DNA of 64,000 nt from Tolypothrix bouteillei VB521301 (GCF_000760695.4 NZ_JHEG04000001.1:8035123-8099122); one strand, 5' to 3'; positions 45,747 to 55,883 are shown, numbered from the stretch's first letter. Notes: generated by a model from the letters alone, not told the origin. A program made the numbers and translations.

Positions 45747-46931
45747 ATGTCTAAAAACTTACTGGAGCAGTTAAGAGAGTTTACGGTTGTCGTTGCTGAC
45801 ACAGGGGATATCCAAGCAATTGAAAAGTTTAAGCCACAAGACGCTACCACAAACCCTTCCCTAATTACTGCTGCAGCACAAATGCCAGAGTATCGGGAAA
45901 TCGTAGACGAGACTCTACTCCAAGCCCAAAAAGATGCAGGACGGGGAGCAAGTCAAAAGGATGTAGCTGCTTTAGCATTTGACCGTTTGGCAGTGTCCTT
46001 TGGCTTGAAAATTTTACAAATTATTCCGGGTCGGGTGTCTACAGAAGTTGATGCACGCCTTTCCTACGATACAGAAGCGACTGTTGCCAAAGCAAGGGAT
46101 TTAATTGCTCAGTATCAAGCAGCTGGAATTTCTCGCGATCGCGTCCTGATTAAAATTGCTGCTACCTGGGAAGGAATTCGCGCTGCGGAAATTCTAGAAA
46201 AAGAAGGTATACATTGTAACTTGACTTTGCTGTTTGGTCTTCATCAAGCGATCGCTTGTGCGGAAGCGGGTGTTACTTTGATTTCCCCGTTTGTGGGTCG
46301 CATTCTCGACTGGTACAAAAAAGAAACCGGACGCGATAGTTACCCTTCTACTGAAGACCCAGGAGTCTTATCTGTTACCAAAATTTACAACTACTACAAA
46401 AAATTTGGTTACAAAACAGAAGTCATGGGCGCTAGTTTCCGCAACATTGGGGAAATTATAGAACTTGCTGGCTCTGACTTGCTAACCATTTCTCCAGCGC
46501 TATTAGGTGAGTTAAAAGCGACGATAGGAGACTTACCTCGCAAACTTGAACCGAGCAAAGCAGCAACATCGGATATTGAAAAAATTCCGATGGACAAAGC
46601 GACCTTCGACAAGATGCATGCGGAAGATCGCATGGCAAACGACAAGCTAGATGAAGGGATCAAGGGTTTCACCAAAGCACTAGAAACTTTGGAAACACTC
46701 CTAGCAGAAAGACTGGCTCGTTTGGATGGAAAATCAACCCTCAGCCATGCAACCCAAGATATTTTCCACGTGTACGATCTAGATGGTGATGGCTTTATCA
46801 CCCGTGAAGAATGGATGGGTACCGATGCTGTATTCGATGCCTTAGACGTAAATAAAGATGGCAAAATTACACCAGAAGAAATGGGTGCTGGTTTGGGAGC
46901 AGTCATTCAAATGGCAGAGGTAGCAAAATAA
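45747..46931 (+). CDS. tal: Transaldolase fused to C-terminal EF-hands
   Basis: In this 394-residue protein, residues 1-325 are TalB-type transaldolase, which transfers dihydroxyacetone units between sedoheptulose 7-phosphate and glyceraldehyde 3-phosphate. Seen: [38 protein letters not shown], the Schiff-base lysine in [17 protein letters not shown] and [10 protein letters not shown]. Residues 340-390 hold two EF-hand loops, [13 protein letters not shown] and [13 protein letters not shown], with canonical Asp/Glu ligands. This suggests calcium control of the pentose-phosphate route. AGGAGG four bases before the ATG fixes the start. Confidence 0.95.
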   Translation: MSKNLLEQLREFTVVVADTGDIQAIEKFKPQDATTNPSLITAAAQMPEYREIVDETLLQAQKDAGRGASQKDVAALAFDRLAVSFGLKILQIIPGRVSTEVDARLSYDTEATVAKARDLIAQYQAAGISRDRVLIKIAATWEGIRAAEILEKEGIHCNLTLLFGLHQAIACAEAGVTLISPFVGRILDWYKKETGRDSYPSTEDPGVLSVTKIYNYYKKFGYKTEVMGASFRNIGEIIELAGSDLLTISPALLGELKATIGDLPRKLEPSKAATSDIEKIPMDKATFDKMHAEDRMANDKLDEGIKGFTKALETLETLLAERLARLDGKSTLSHATQDIFHVYDLDGDGFITREEWMGTDAVFDALDVNKDGKITPEEMGAGLGAVIQMAEVAK

Positions 46932-47089
46932 GAAACGATTGGTTTAGAAACAAAGGCAGAGGCTAGGAGGCAGACAAGCAAGAGCATTCTGTCTCCTGCC
47001 CTCAAAATTGTATATCTTCACCTTTGCTTGCCAAAACTAGTGCGGTTGCCACAATTTGCCCATCGTGCATTTCATTGTTTTTTCAAATT

Positions 47090-47143
47090 TTTTGGCTCTT
47101 CAGTACTTGTTATGCTAAACTAACAAGTACTGAAGAACCAAAA
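47090..47143. terminator. Strong 23-bp hairpin between convergent genes
   Basis: TTTTGGCTCTTCAGTACTTG plus TTA and its complement starting TAACAAGTACTGAAGAACCA differ at one base over 23, with an 8-base loop (TGCTAAAC). Being flanked by T and A runs, it can terminate transcripts of tal (plus) and of the minus-strand gene at 47205. Confidence 0.65.
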
Positions 47144-47204
47144 CTATTGCCGCCAAGAAATAGGAACCTCGACTTTTTAAGAAATCGGAGAGATACCAAT
47201 AATT

Positions 47205-47699
47205 CTACGCAATAATTAAAAGCATTACTTGGTCTCGGACAGCATTTCCGGCTGCTGTAGCAATATCTTCCCAATCACTATCAAGTAGCAATACACTTAA
47301 TAAATTACGTAAGACTTGGGTATCATTAATAAACTCTTCTTTATATAAATCATCGCACATTAATGTTGTTTTTAGTATGGGAATTACGGTCTGTTCAGGT
47401 AATCGCAAACGAGATAACAAACGCAAACGCGCAACTTCAACAGCAGCATTTTCCCCTACTCCTAAATTTCGTTCGGCTAGCAGTCGTTGAATTTCGCAGT
47501 TGAGGGAAACACGTAATTCAGTCAGCCTTCCTAATAAAGCTGGATTTTGGATAAAAGCAAGATATGCTTGATTATCCCAATCTAATCCCGCACTGACGTC
47601 ACAATCTGCTTCGTCCTCAGCTTGAATTGCTTGCTGTAATGACGCAGAGCCGAATAATAACTCTATAGCTTCCGTGACAGTAATATTTTCTTCTTCCAT
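47205..47699 (-). CDS. Hypothetical protein (164 aa)
   Basis: A soluble, Leu- and Glu-rich, probably all-helical protein, with segments such as ITVTEAIELLFGSASLQQAI, LGRLTELRVSLNCEIQRLLA and VIPILKTTLMCDDLYKEEF. No enzyme motif, signal peptide or membrane helix was seen. Codon use and a clean ATG support a real gene. I do not recognise the family. Confidence 0.65.
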   Translation of the reverse strand: MEEENITVTEAIELLFGSASLQQAIQAEDEADCDVSAGLDWDNQAYLAFIQNPALLGRLTELRVSLNCEIQRLLAERNLGVGENAAVEVARLRLLSRLRLPEQTVIPILKTTLMCDDLYKEEFINDTQVLRNLLSVLLLDSDWEDIATAAGNAVRDQVMLLIIA

Positions 47700-47917
47700 T
47701 TTCTTGCTTCTATGACCCTACTATTTCATATGACAAATTATCAGTACCGGGATTTAATTTAACTTTGAAAACCACATTTTATACCTTGTTACAATCATAA
47801 TACTAGTATGCATTGAAACACTAATAAGGCATTGTACGATAGATAAGTGTTGGTCAAGCACAATAATTTCATAATTTTACCGACATACCTCTGTGTAACA
47901 ATGAGGATTTGCTGATT

Positions 47918-49132
47918 ATGAAAATACTGGTACTGAACGCCGGATCTAGCAGCCAAAAGAGTTGTTTGTACGACATTGCTGGTGATACCTTTCCTCAAGA
48001 GCCTCTCAAACCACTCTGGGAAGCAAAAGTGGATTGGACTCACCATCAAGGATTTGCAGAAATTGAGGTTAAGACAGCAACGGGAGCAACACTAGAAGAA
48101 GAAATTCCCTCAAACTCCCGCTCTGAGGTTGTTGCTCGTATGCTCGATACGCTGTACAGCGGCTCTACTCAGGTGATCGATCGGCCTTCAGACATTAAGG
48201 TGGTGGGACATCGAGTGGTACATGGTGGAGAAGATTACCGTGAAAGTGTGGTGATTACTGAGGATGTAAAAGGCGCGATCGCTCGTCTGGCAACCCTAGC
48301 TCCAGCACACAATCCAGTCAATTTAGAAGGCATAGAAGCCATCGAGCAAAATTTGGGAGGCATTACCCAAGTCGCAGTTTTTGATACTGCATTTCACGCT
48401 CAAATACCTGATGCAGCTGCAATCTATCCCGGTCCCTATGAATGGGTAGAACAAGGGATTCGTCGTTATGGGTTTCATGGTATCAGTCATCAGTATTGCA
48501 CTCAGCGTGCGGCTCGCATCCTGGGTCGGGATTTAGCGGGGTTGCGGTTGATTACCTGTCATTTAGGGAACGGTTGCTCGTTAGCAGCAGTAAAAGATGG
48601 TCGCAGTATAGACACGACAATGGGCTTCACGCCCTTAGATGGATTGATGATGGGTAGCCGTTCTGGAGCAGTCGATCCGGGGATCATCATTCATCTTTTA
48701 CGGCAATCTGACTATTCTGCTGATAAGTTAGATAATGTTTTGAATAAAGCTTCTGGTTTGCGTGGGATTTCTGGTGTGTCTGGTGATATGCGACAGATTC
48801 GCCAAGAAATTTCTCAAGGGAACTCCCGCGCTCAACTTGCTTTTGATGTGTATGTCCATCGATTGCGATCGTACATTGGTGCAATGCTTGCTAGCTTGGG
48901 GGGTTTGGATGCATTGATATTTACTGCGGGTGTTGGGGAAAATGATGCTGTACTCAGGGAAGTCACTTGTGAAGCGTTTGGATTTTTGGGTTTAAAAATA
49001 GATAAAGAAAAGAACAAGCACAAGCCTGTGGATACTGATATTTCTACTCCAGATTCAGCAGTGAGAGTTTTGGTGATTCATACAGAGGAAGATTGGGAAA
49101 TTGCTCGCGAATGTTGGCGGTTGGTAAAGTAG
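47918..49132 (+). CDS. ackA: Acetate kinase
   Basis: This 404-residue ASKHA-fold kinase converts acetyl phosphate and ADP to acetate and ATP. The phosphate-1 loop (KILVLNAGSSSQKSCLYDI), VVGHRVVHGGEDYRESVVI, VFDTAFHAQIPDAAAIY with the catalytic Asp, RRYGFHGISHQYC, ITCHLGNGCSLAAVKDGRSI, DTTMGFTPLDGLMMGSRSGA and IFTAGVGENDAVLRE are all conserved. The ATG at 47918 is preferred over the TTG at 47909; GAGG lies about 12 bases upstream. It completes the phosphoketolase-acetate branch with xfp; no phosphotransacetylase gene is nearby. Confidence 0.96.
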   Translation: MKILVLNAGSSSQKSCLYDIAGDTFPQEPLKPLWEAKVDWTHHQGFAEIEVKTATGATLEEEIPSNSRSEVVARMLDTLYSGSTQVIDRPSDIKVVGHRVVHGGEDYRESVVITEDVKGAIARLATLAPAHNPVNLEGIEAIEQNLGGITQVAVFDTAFHAQIPDAAAIYPGPYEWVEQGIRRYGFHGISHQYCTQRAARILGRDLAGLRLITCHLGNGCSLAAVKDGRSIDTTMGFTPLDGLMMGSRSGAVDPGIIIHLLRQSDYSADKLDNVLNKASGLRGISGVSGDMRQIRQEISQGNSRAQLAFDVYVHRLRSYIGAMLASLGGLDALIFTAGVGENDAVLREVTCEAFGFLGLKIDKEKNKHKPVDTDISTPDSAVRVLVIHTEEDWEIARECWRLVK

Positions 49133-49166
49133 CAAACTTTGCAAGGGGTAACAATAACATCTTGTG

Positions 49167-49188
49167 GTGCGGGCGTCCCCGCTCGCAC
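49167..49188. terminator. GC-rich hairpin between ackA and uppP
   Basis: GTGCGGGCG-TCCC-CGCTCGCAC has one mismatch in 9-bp arms, between the convergent stops of ackA and uppP. A related hairpin (ACGGGCG/CGCCCGT) lies at 50197-50214, on the other side of uppP, so it is also a repetitive palindrome. Confidence 0.55.
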
Positions 49189-49191
49189 AAT

Positions 49192-50091
49192 TTATACTCG
49201 ATCGCTCAAAAAGCCAGCAGTTATTCCAATAAGCAAAAATATTCCCATAACGAAGCGATACCAAACAAACACCCAAGTGCTGTGCTTCTCTAAATAACGA
49301 AGTAGACCATAAATTGCAGCAAAGGCAGAAAGACTAGCTGTAATTAGCCCAATTATTAAAGTTATCCAACCATTAAGATTGAGTCCAGCTTTAAAGAGGG
49401 TATGTAATTCTAATGCTCCGGCTAATACAACGGCTGGTAACCCAAGTAAAAATGAAAATCTAGCAGCAGTTTCTCGCTCCATTCCTAAGAATAATCCACT
49501 CGTTAAGGTAGAACCAGAACGGGAGACTCCTGGAATTAAAGCTAAAGCTTGACTAATTCCAACCCAAATGCCATCTTTCCATGATAACTGATTAAAATCA
49601 CGATCGCGATTGCCGATTTTTTCCGCGATTGCCAGTAACAATGACATAACAATTGATGCTAATCCAACTACAGCTAAAGTGCGAAAAGGAGAGTTACAAG
49701 CATTAAGAGTTTTTTTCAGCAAAAGACCTGAGATACAAATAGGGATTGTGCCAACTAATACTCCAACTGCAAGGCGAAAGTATCGATCTAGATAGTTTTG
49801 TTCTGAAATCGCTCTTACCGTTGCACCCGTCATTTTCTTGAGGTCGTACCAAAAATAACTAATTACAGCCGCAATACTTGCTAACTGCATGGCTGCACTA
49901 AAAGCACTTCCAGGGTCTTTCCATCCCAACAAAGCGGGGATAATCCGTAAATGAGCTGTGCTACTTATTGGTAATAATTCGGTAATCCCTTGTACGATTC
50001 CCAAAACAATTACCTTAAACCAACCTAACTCTACGAAACCTAAATCGATGTCGCTCGGACAAGCAGCAGTTGATAATAATAAAGAAAGCAT
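49192..50091 (-). CDS. uppP: Undecaprenyl-diphosphate phosphatase
   Basis: This 299-residue polytopic membrane enzyme dephosphorylates undecaprenyl pyrophosphate to recycle the lipid carrier for peptidoglycan and polysaccharide. Conserved motifs: VLGIVQGITELLPISSTAHL (Glu-rich motif 1) and PGVSRSGSTLTSGLFLG (motif 2 with the catalytic Arg), plus several hydrophobic helices (IVMSLLLAIAE, PAVVLAGALEL, GWITLIIGLITASLSAFAAI). The first 20 residues (LLLSTAACPSDIDLG) are a short extension. It lies on the minus strand in front of the ackA terminator hairpin. Confidence 0.95.
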   Translation of the reverse strand: MLSLLLSTAACPSDIDLGFVELGWFKVIVLGIVQGITELLPISSTAHLRIIPALLGWKDPGSAFSAAMQLASIAAVISYFWYDLKKMTGATVRAISEQNYLDRYFRLAVGVLVGTIPICISGLLLKKTLNACNSPFRTLAVVGLASIVMSLLLAIAEKIGNRDRDFNQLSWKDGIWVGISQALALIPGVSRSGSTLTSGLFLGMERETAARFSFLLGLPAVVLAGALELHTLFKAGLNLNGWITLIIGLITASLSAFAAIYGLLRYLEKHSTWVFVWYRFVMGIFLLIGITAGFLSDRV

Positions 50092-50196
50092 GGCATTGTG
50101 GAGATAGTTTAAATAGAAACGATATTAAGGACTTCCAGAGAAAAAATATTCCACTTTCTTTTGTGGTGGAGGCTTCTAGAGAGACAATTGTAAGTG

Positions 50197-50214
50197 ACGG
50201 GCGAGGACGCCCGT
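50197..50214. repeat. Short GC-rich hairpin repeat
   Basis: ACGGGCG-AGGA-CGCCCGT, related to the hairpin at 49167-49188. It lies between the broken D-aminopeptidase gene and uppP. Confidence 0.5.
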
Positions 50215-50249
50215 ACCATAAGATGAATAATTTATTTCTTGGACATCCC

Positions 50250-51041
50250 TCAGACAATAAAGGAAAGTGCGCGTATTACCTCGAACCAATCATGTGTTTC
50301 AAAGAGAACCGATTGTTCTCCATGTAGTTTTGCTCCTGGATAAAAGGAATTTTCGTAAGCATCTGGTGGATGCTTGTATTCGACTTCAAGCTGAAAACAA
50401 TCGGGTAAAGGTTTGACCGGAATTTGATATTGCAATGCACTTTTTACACCTGCTTGAATTTGCCTAACAACTTCTTCTGGATGAATGCCCCATACTGACT
50501 CACCAATTCCCTTTTTGGTAATAACTGTTTCGATGTTTTTGTCATAAACTTTTACATCTTGACATAGACCAGAATCTCCAGACACAAATACGACAGGAAC
50601 TTTTTCATAAGCAGCAGTCATCGCTACTAAATGAAACTCAGCGATCGCTTGACCATTGAGCAGAATCTGGTTTAATTCCTCGCTTAAAGTATGTGCGAGG
50701 GGATTACTACCATATCCAGACCGTGAATGATAGCCAATTAAAACTAAAGCAGTAAAACTGCTATTTAATTCTTGAACCATGCTGTAAGGATGTCCGCTCC
50801 ATCCTCTGATAAGTTGTGCTGGATAAGGCAATCGATAGGGGTCAAGATTTCTGGCTGTATCATGAGCATCTTTCACGATAATTTCAGTTGCACCAGCTGC
50901 TATTGCTCCCTCGCAGGCTGCGATGACTTCACGAGTCATTTGCTCTTGAAAGATATCTTAGTTTTGTTGACCCTGAGTCGCTTCATCCCAGTGGCTGATT
51001 CCACTAATTCCTTCAATATCTGCGCTAATATAAACTTTCAT
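50250..51041 (-). pseudogene. M55 D-aminopeptidase (DppA-like), interrupted by one in-frame stop
   Basis: From ATG 51041 the minus strand encodes MKVYISADIEGISGISHWDE, then ATQGQQN, a TAA at 50958-50960 (codon 28), and continues in the same frame with DIFQEQMTREVIAACEGAIA through the full M55 fold (IIVKDAHDTARNL, ALVLIGYHSR, FVSGDSGLCQD). The zinc ligands of DppA-type peptidases include the Asp and Glu of ADIEG, so translation from the internal Met would lack them. A single base change (for example TAT/TAC to TAA) explains the break. Without correction the product is presumably inactive. Confidence 0.85.
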
Positions 51042-51093
51042 AGGATATGAGAAATGGCCGTCTAGCTAGCATCATCGTGCCACACAATCTCTT

Positions 51094-54000
51094 TTACTCA
51101 TAAGCTTGAGCAGGAGAACCAACCCAAGAGGAGAAAGCAGGCAAAGATTCACCTTTCATCAGCATGGATAAATTGCCCAAGTTGGAATCTGGTTCCATCA
51201 CAGTATCGTAGAGAACAATTGCACTACTACCTACCGAACAGCGATCGCCAATTGTCACAGTCGATATCTTCATCACGCGATCTTCAAACAGATGGGTTTG
51301 TAAGCCACAATCACTATTCAGTGCTACATCATTGCCAACCCAAATCGTATCAAATTCAGTAATATCTGTAGAATCCATGTAAACCCGTTTACCAATTTTG
51401 CTTCCCATTAAGCGAAAATACCAGTTAATGAAGGGAGTGCCTTGCAACATATTTACCAGTAAAGGAACCGCTAAAGTTTCATGGATACAGGTAACCAGTT
51501 CCGAGCGAAACACGAAGTTAGACCACAAGGGGCGTTCTGTTGGTCGATACCTACCGACGATCGACCATTTAGCGATGATTGTAATTCCTGTGGCTGCTAG
51601 TCCAAAACCAAGATATAGGAATGGCAACATGAGTATCAATATCCATTCATTCCAATCATCGTTCAAATCGATCATTGTATCAATTAAAACTGAGCTAAGG
51701 GCGACAATACAGGTAAGAGAGAACAACACTCGCACTGTCTCAAAACCCAAGCGTTGCAGTACTTTACTGAACGTCGGTTTGTAGGTTGATTCTAGTGAAA
51801 AATTCCGGACAATCTGCCGTTGTGGTAGGTTAATGGCTGGAGAACCGAACCAGGAGGTATTGGGTTGAGCAACTAAGGTTCGATCTGCGGGAGGAACAGA
51901 CATACAGCCAATGAGGGTGTCATCACCAATAATCGAACCTGCGGGAAGTAGAGCGCTGTTACCAATGAAGGCACGTTTGCCAATCTGTATTGATTGCAAA
52001 TACATCTGTCCCCGCTCAACTCTTGGTACACCCATAACCACACCATCTGCGATAAAGCTTTCGCTGCCAATATTGACTAAATCGGGAACCAAAGACGATG
52101 GTGTAGAGATTTCTGCCTGCCATCCTAACTTTGCTCCCAACAAGCAATACCAAGGCAGCAGGTACAACGTCGCGTAAAGCGGGCGAATAATATCGAGGCT
52201 TAATGCCATCAGCTTATCTACATACCACAGTTTTAGGTAACGATGACTGTCTAGGCGACAGGAACCGGGTTTGACACGTCCGGCAATTAACCACTTAAGT
52301 GCAGCAATTTGCAGTGCCATCAAAATGATAAACGATAAGGCAATCAAGGGAGAAAACAGCAGCCAATGTCGCTCATCACTAATGGTGTACATATATTCGA
52401 CTCCAGGAAGAATCGGTGTGAGTTCCAAAATAGGCAGGGTCAGCAACAGAATTGCTTGGAGAGTACCAAAATAAATTCGTCGCAGCCGAGGGGGACGGGT
52501 CATCGCTTTGCTTGAATTGACTCCAACTTTAGCAGCTGGAGAACCGGCAAAAACCTCCCCGGCTGGAATCCGGTGCTGTGGAGGCAACATTGATAAATCT
52601 TCCAGACTGGCATTGTCTTCGATAACAGTGTTTGCGCTGACTACAGAACTGGCACCAACAAAGCAACTATTGCCAATTTTAATAGAACCGATTTTCAGCC
52701 AACCCTCTTCCACCGTAGCATTTAACAATCCTGCATCGTAGCCAATAGTACTATCTGCACTGATGCTCACCAAGTCAGGAACATCAATATTGACCGAACT
52801 CAGGTAAACATTGGTGCCTATTTTAGCACCCAGCAGTCGGTAGTAGATATTGAGTAAGGGGGTACCACTCAAAAAATGCAATGGTGTAATCGATAGTAAG
52901 TTTTTGACAAACCACCAGCGTAAATAAAAATTGCCCCAGAGCAGATACTTTCCTGGCTTGACTCGACCTACAAGCATCCATTTCATAGCAATAGAAAACC
53001 CAAGCATTAAAGGAATTATTGCTGCTAAAGCGACGACGGACACTAAAGCGGACTCAAGATTGCTGGCACCATTCTCCTGCATCCAACTGTAGGTTAAGTA
53101 AGGTAACAACCACTGTAAGGCAAAGCAAAATAGAATCACTATCAGTCCCAACGCTTGAAGAGTTACGCACTTTAGGTAGCGTCTGTGGCTCAGGCGATGG
53201 AAGCAGGAATTCGCTGGAACTTTTGTGGATGCGGGTTGTTCCTTTAACTGGGCAGCTAATTTAGCAATGGTAGGGCATTGGTAGACATTGAGCATGGAGA
53301 CGTGAGCAAATTCACGTTGTTCTCGCAATTGAGACACTAGATTGGCAGCCAAAAGTGAATGCCCTCCCAGATCGAGGAAGAAGTCATCGTCTACAGAAAT
53401 TTTGGTGTAGGGAAAGAGGTTTTGCCAAATTTTGGCGATCGCCGATTCCTCTTTTGATAAGGAGGGCAGTGCATGAGACTCGGTACGATGATGGCTTTGC
53501 ATTCTCTGGGTTGGAGCAGGCAACTTCGAGCGATCTGCCTTCCCGTTGGGTAGCGTTGGTATTGCGTCTAAAATTTCGATGAACGCTGGCACCATATAAT
53601 TAGGTAAGCGCTGGCACAACGCTGTATGCAAACATTTTTTTAATTCTTGAGAATCGGTAACAGGAACGCGTAGTGTAATGTAGGCGACCAATTCCTGAAC
53701 AGTCGCGTTAATAGACACCAAAGAAACAATGGCATTTTCAACTTCTGGAGTTTCCAGCAACACTGTCTCAATTTCTGTCAATTCAATGCGGTAGCCTCTA
53801 ATCTTAACTTGAGTATCAATACGTCCTAAATATTCAATCTCACCGTCCAGTGTGACTCGTCCGAGATCGCCCGTCCGATATAATTTCGCTTGGGGACGGT
53901 TTTGCTCATATGGATCGCAGATAAACTTGGCAGAGGTTTGTTCTGGCAAGTTAACGTAACCTTGGGCAACCCCAATACCGCCAATGCAGATTTCCCCCGC

Positions 54001-55083
54001 TTCCCCTACAGGGACTGGATGCAATTCCTCGTCCAGAATATAGACGCTATATGTGGGTAGGGGTCTGCCAATTGTCACGGCTCGATTGGGAAGTAATTCC
54101 GTCCAGAGTGCAGTGACTGTTGTCTCAGTCGGACCGTAAGTGTTAAGTATGCGCCGACTCTCTCGGCTCCACCGCTGTACCAGATATTGAGGGCAGGCTT
54201 CACCACCTACTATTAAAGTCCGCAATAAAGGTACATCGCGATCGATAGTAGCCAATAGTGTAGGGACACAGTACATCACCGTTATCGCCTGCTCAATCAG
54301 AAAATCGGTAAGCTCAGAGCCAAGGCGTTGATGGTTGGTTGGACCTGCCACTAGCGTTGCACCAACGATAAAGGTAGGCCAAATTTCCTCAATAGAGAAA
54401 TCAAAGGCGATTATCATACCTTGGTAGACGCGATCCCGAGCGCAAACACCATAGATCGGCGTGCAGACCGTGAGAAAATTACAGATATTGGAATGATTGA
54501 CTGCAACACCTTTGGGGCGACCAGTAGAGCCTGAAGTATAGATAATGTAACAAAGTTCGTCGGCTGTGTCTGGAATTGCAATACGCGTTGCTGGCTGAAT
54601 TGCAATCGCAGCAACTACAGTGTCAAGAACTAACACCTTACAGCTCGTACACGTGCTGATACTGCTGAAAGCAGTGCTGGTTACTAACAAATCTAGGGAT
54701 GCGTTCTCAGCAATGAAGCCTATTCGGTCTTGGGGAAAGGATGGATCGAGAGGTACAAAGGCAGCACCGCACTTAAGTATCGCTAGCAGTGTTACATAGG
54801 TGTTAATTGAACGTTCCAATAAGATACCTATTCTGTTACCAGAACCGAGACCTTGGCGCAAAAAGTAGTTAGCCAATTTATTCGCCTGTGTGTCCAGTTC
54901 GGCATAGCTCAAATGCTCTTTATCGCAGATTAGAGCGATCGCATCAGGTTGTGCATCACATCGTCTTTCAAAAAAGTAGTGCAAACGTTGTGGTGGTATA
55001 CCTACCTCATCAAATTGAAGATTGATTGAATTTACTGTGCTGGAGTAGTAATGTGTCTTTGGATATCTATGTGTAATTTTCAT
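51094..55083 (-). CDS. Pls/PosA-type non-ribosomal peptide synthetase with membrane and LbH-repeat C-terminus
   Basis: A 1329-residue single-module synthetase. The adenylation domain (residues 20-540) has core motifs YIIYTSGSTGRPKGV, NTYGPTETTV, YRTGDLGRVT, DTQVKIRGYRIEL and LPNGKADRSKLP, with Asp235-equivalent in FDFSIEEIW. The carrier domain follows, with phosphopantetheine Ser576 in DLGGHSLLAANL. Then six hydrophobic segments alternate with three left-handed beta-helix acyltransferase-like domains (LLGAKIGTNVYLSSVNIDVP; KLGWQAEISTPSSLVPDLVN; LMGSKIGKRVYMDSTDITEF). This is the architecture of epsilon-poly-lysine synthetase and relatives, which polymerise one amino acid at the membrane. By motif alignment the specificity residues read D-F-E-Y-I-G-T-V-T-K; Glu at position 239 often goes with basic amino acids. 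Substrate is inference. Confidence 0.93.
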   Translation of the reverse strand: MKITHRYPKTHYYSSTVNSINLQFDEVGIPPQRLHYFFERRCDAQPDAIALICDKEHLSYAELDTQANKLANYFLRQGLGSGNRIGILLERSINTYVTLLAILKCGAAFVPLDPSFPQDRIGFIAENASLDLLVTSTAFSSISTCTSCKVLVLDTVVAAIAIQPATRIAIPDTADELCYIIYTSGSTGRPKGVAVNHSNICNFLTVCTPIYGVCARDRVYQGMIIAFDFSIEEIWPTFIVGATLVAGPTNHQRLGSELTDFLIEQAITVMYCVPTLLATIDRDVPLLRTLIVGGEACPQYLVQRWSRESRRILNTYGPTETTVTALWTELLPNRAVTIGRPLPTYSVYILDEELHPVPVGEAGEICIGGIGVAQGYVNLPEQTSAKFICDPYEQNRPQAKLYRTGDLGRVTLDGEIEYLGRIDTQVKIRGYRIELTEIETVLLETPEVENAIVSLVSINATVQELVAYITLRVPVTDSQELKKCLHTALCQRLPNYMVPAFIEILDAIPTLPNGKADRSKLPAPTQRMQSHHRTESHALPSLSKEESAIAKIWQNLFPYTKISVDDDFFLDLGGHSLLAANLVSQLREQREFAHVSMLNVYQCPTIAKLAAQLKEQPASTKVPANSCFHRLSHRRYLKCVTLQALGLIVILFCFALQWLLPYLTYSWMQENGASNLESALVSVVALAAIIPLMLGFSIAMKWMLVGRVKPGKYLLWGNFYLRWWFVKNLLSITPLHFLSGTPLLNIYYRLLGAKIGTNVYLSSVNIDVPDLVSISADSTIGYDAGLLNATVEEGWLKIGSIKIGNSCFVGASSVVSANTVIEDNASLEDLSMLPPQHRIPAGEVFAGSPAAKVGVNSSKAMTRPPRLRRIYFGTLQAILLLTLPILELTPILPGVEYMYTISDERHWLLFSPLIALSFIILMALQIAALKWLIAGRVKPGSCRLDSHRYLKLWYVDKLMALSLDIIRPLYATLYLLPWYCLLGAKLGWQAEISTPSSLVPDLVNIGSESFIADGVVMGVPRVERGQMYLQSIQIGKRAFIGNSALLPAGSIIGDDTLIGCMSVPPADRTLVAQPNTSWFGSPAINLPQRQIVRNFSLESTYKPTFSKVLQRLGFETVRVLFSLTCIVALSSVLIDTMIDLNDDWNEWILILMLPFLYLGFGLAATGITIIAKWSIVGRYRPTERPLWSNFVFRSELVTCIHETLAVPLLVNMLQGTPFINWYFRLMGSKIGKRVYMDSTDITEFDTIWVGNDVALNSDCGLQTHLFEDRVMKISTVTIGDRCSVGSSAIVLYDTVMEPDSNLGNLSMLMKGESLPAFSSWVGSPAQAYE

Positions 55084-55505
55084 TTAACAAAAAATTTCTT
55101 GAGTTTAGAAGCCTTATTTACTAATGCCGAATGCGAGTTAAAATTCTCCTGAAAATTATCCAGTGAATTCTTCATAAGCATAAAGTACCTATGTTTAGTA
55201 GTTTTTCGTCCTACAAATACGTCGTTTTTTAAGATAGGAAGTAATTGTAAAGAACTTAGAAAGATTGCTAAAATGGTGAAATGAAAAAATAAACGTTAAA
55301 GTTTAGGGGATCGGGAAGAAAAATTTGCATACTTGGGTAGAACCTAGGAACGCAGTCGGTGAGGCTCTGTAGAGCGCACCACTGGAGGCGGAGCCTGGGA
55401 ACGAAGTGACAGCCAATCAAAATCAGTGCGGTGAACCACTAGTCACAGTCCCACCAACTATTGATGCAGCTTCCTGACTCGCATAAAGATAGAAGTGGGG
55501 TTTTT
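55084..55505. other. Spacer with dispersed repeat
   Basis: This 422-base gap upstream of the NRPS gene contains no gene. GCCTGGGAACGAAGTGACAG and the next bases (55393-55428) match a repeat at 18205-18240 (31 of 36 bases). Confidence 0.6.
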
Positions 55506-55883
55506 TTAAAGGGGTGGGTCGTTCAGCAGATGCTGTGTAGAATTAACCAATGAATTATGAGAGTCGCGCTGGTCTTGAACAGTTTTAAAAGTTTTGATAA
55601 TTGGCATTAAGCAGCGTTTGGCATCTTCATAACCACGCTGTTTCAGTTCGGTAATGCGATCGCTACCATCAAGCTTATCAAATAATTGACCAATCCAACC
55701 GCGATTTTTGCGATAGCGGATAATATCCTTGCTAACTTGAATACCATTGATAAGGTCAATTAAGGCTTTGTCTCCAACTACAGGAAATCGAAGTTGCAAG
55801 TTTTGAAGACAATGATTAGAAGGGTGAGTAGACGAAAGTTGTAATCGATCGCTCAATTCGTGAAAAGAAGAAATATTGCTCAT
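55506..55883 (-). CDS. Short protein resembling the N-terminus of a dynamin-associated family
   Basis: A 125-residue frame with LQNLQLRFPVVGDKALIDLI, NGIQVSKDIIRYRKNRGWIG and QLFDKLDGSDRITELKQRGY. The segment I(N)G...KDII.Y.NNRG..G.L.D.L.GSDR is familiar from larger cyanobacterial proteins encoded beside dynamin-like GTPases. Only the beginning is present here, and it ends in a polar tail (NSLVNSTQHLLNDPPL). It is likely a truncated gene following the dynamin fragment upstream. ATG at 55883. Identity is from remembered family resemblance, so only moderate. Confidence 0.5.
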   Translation of the reverse strand: MSNISSFHELSDRLQLSSTHPSNHCLQNLQLRFPVVGDKALIDLINGIQVSKDIIRYRKNRGWIGQLFDKLDGSDRITELKQRGYEDAKRCLMPIIKTFKTVQDQRDSHNSLVNSTQHLLNDPPL

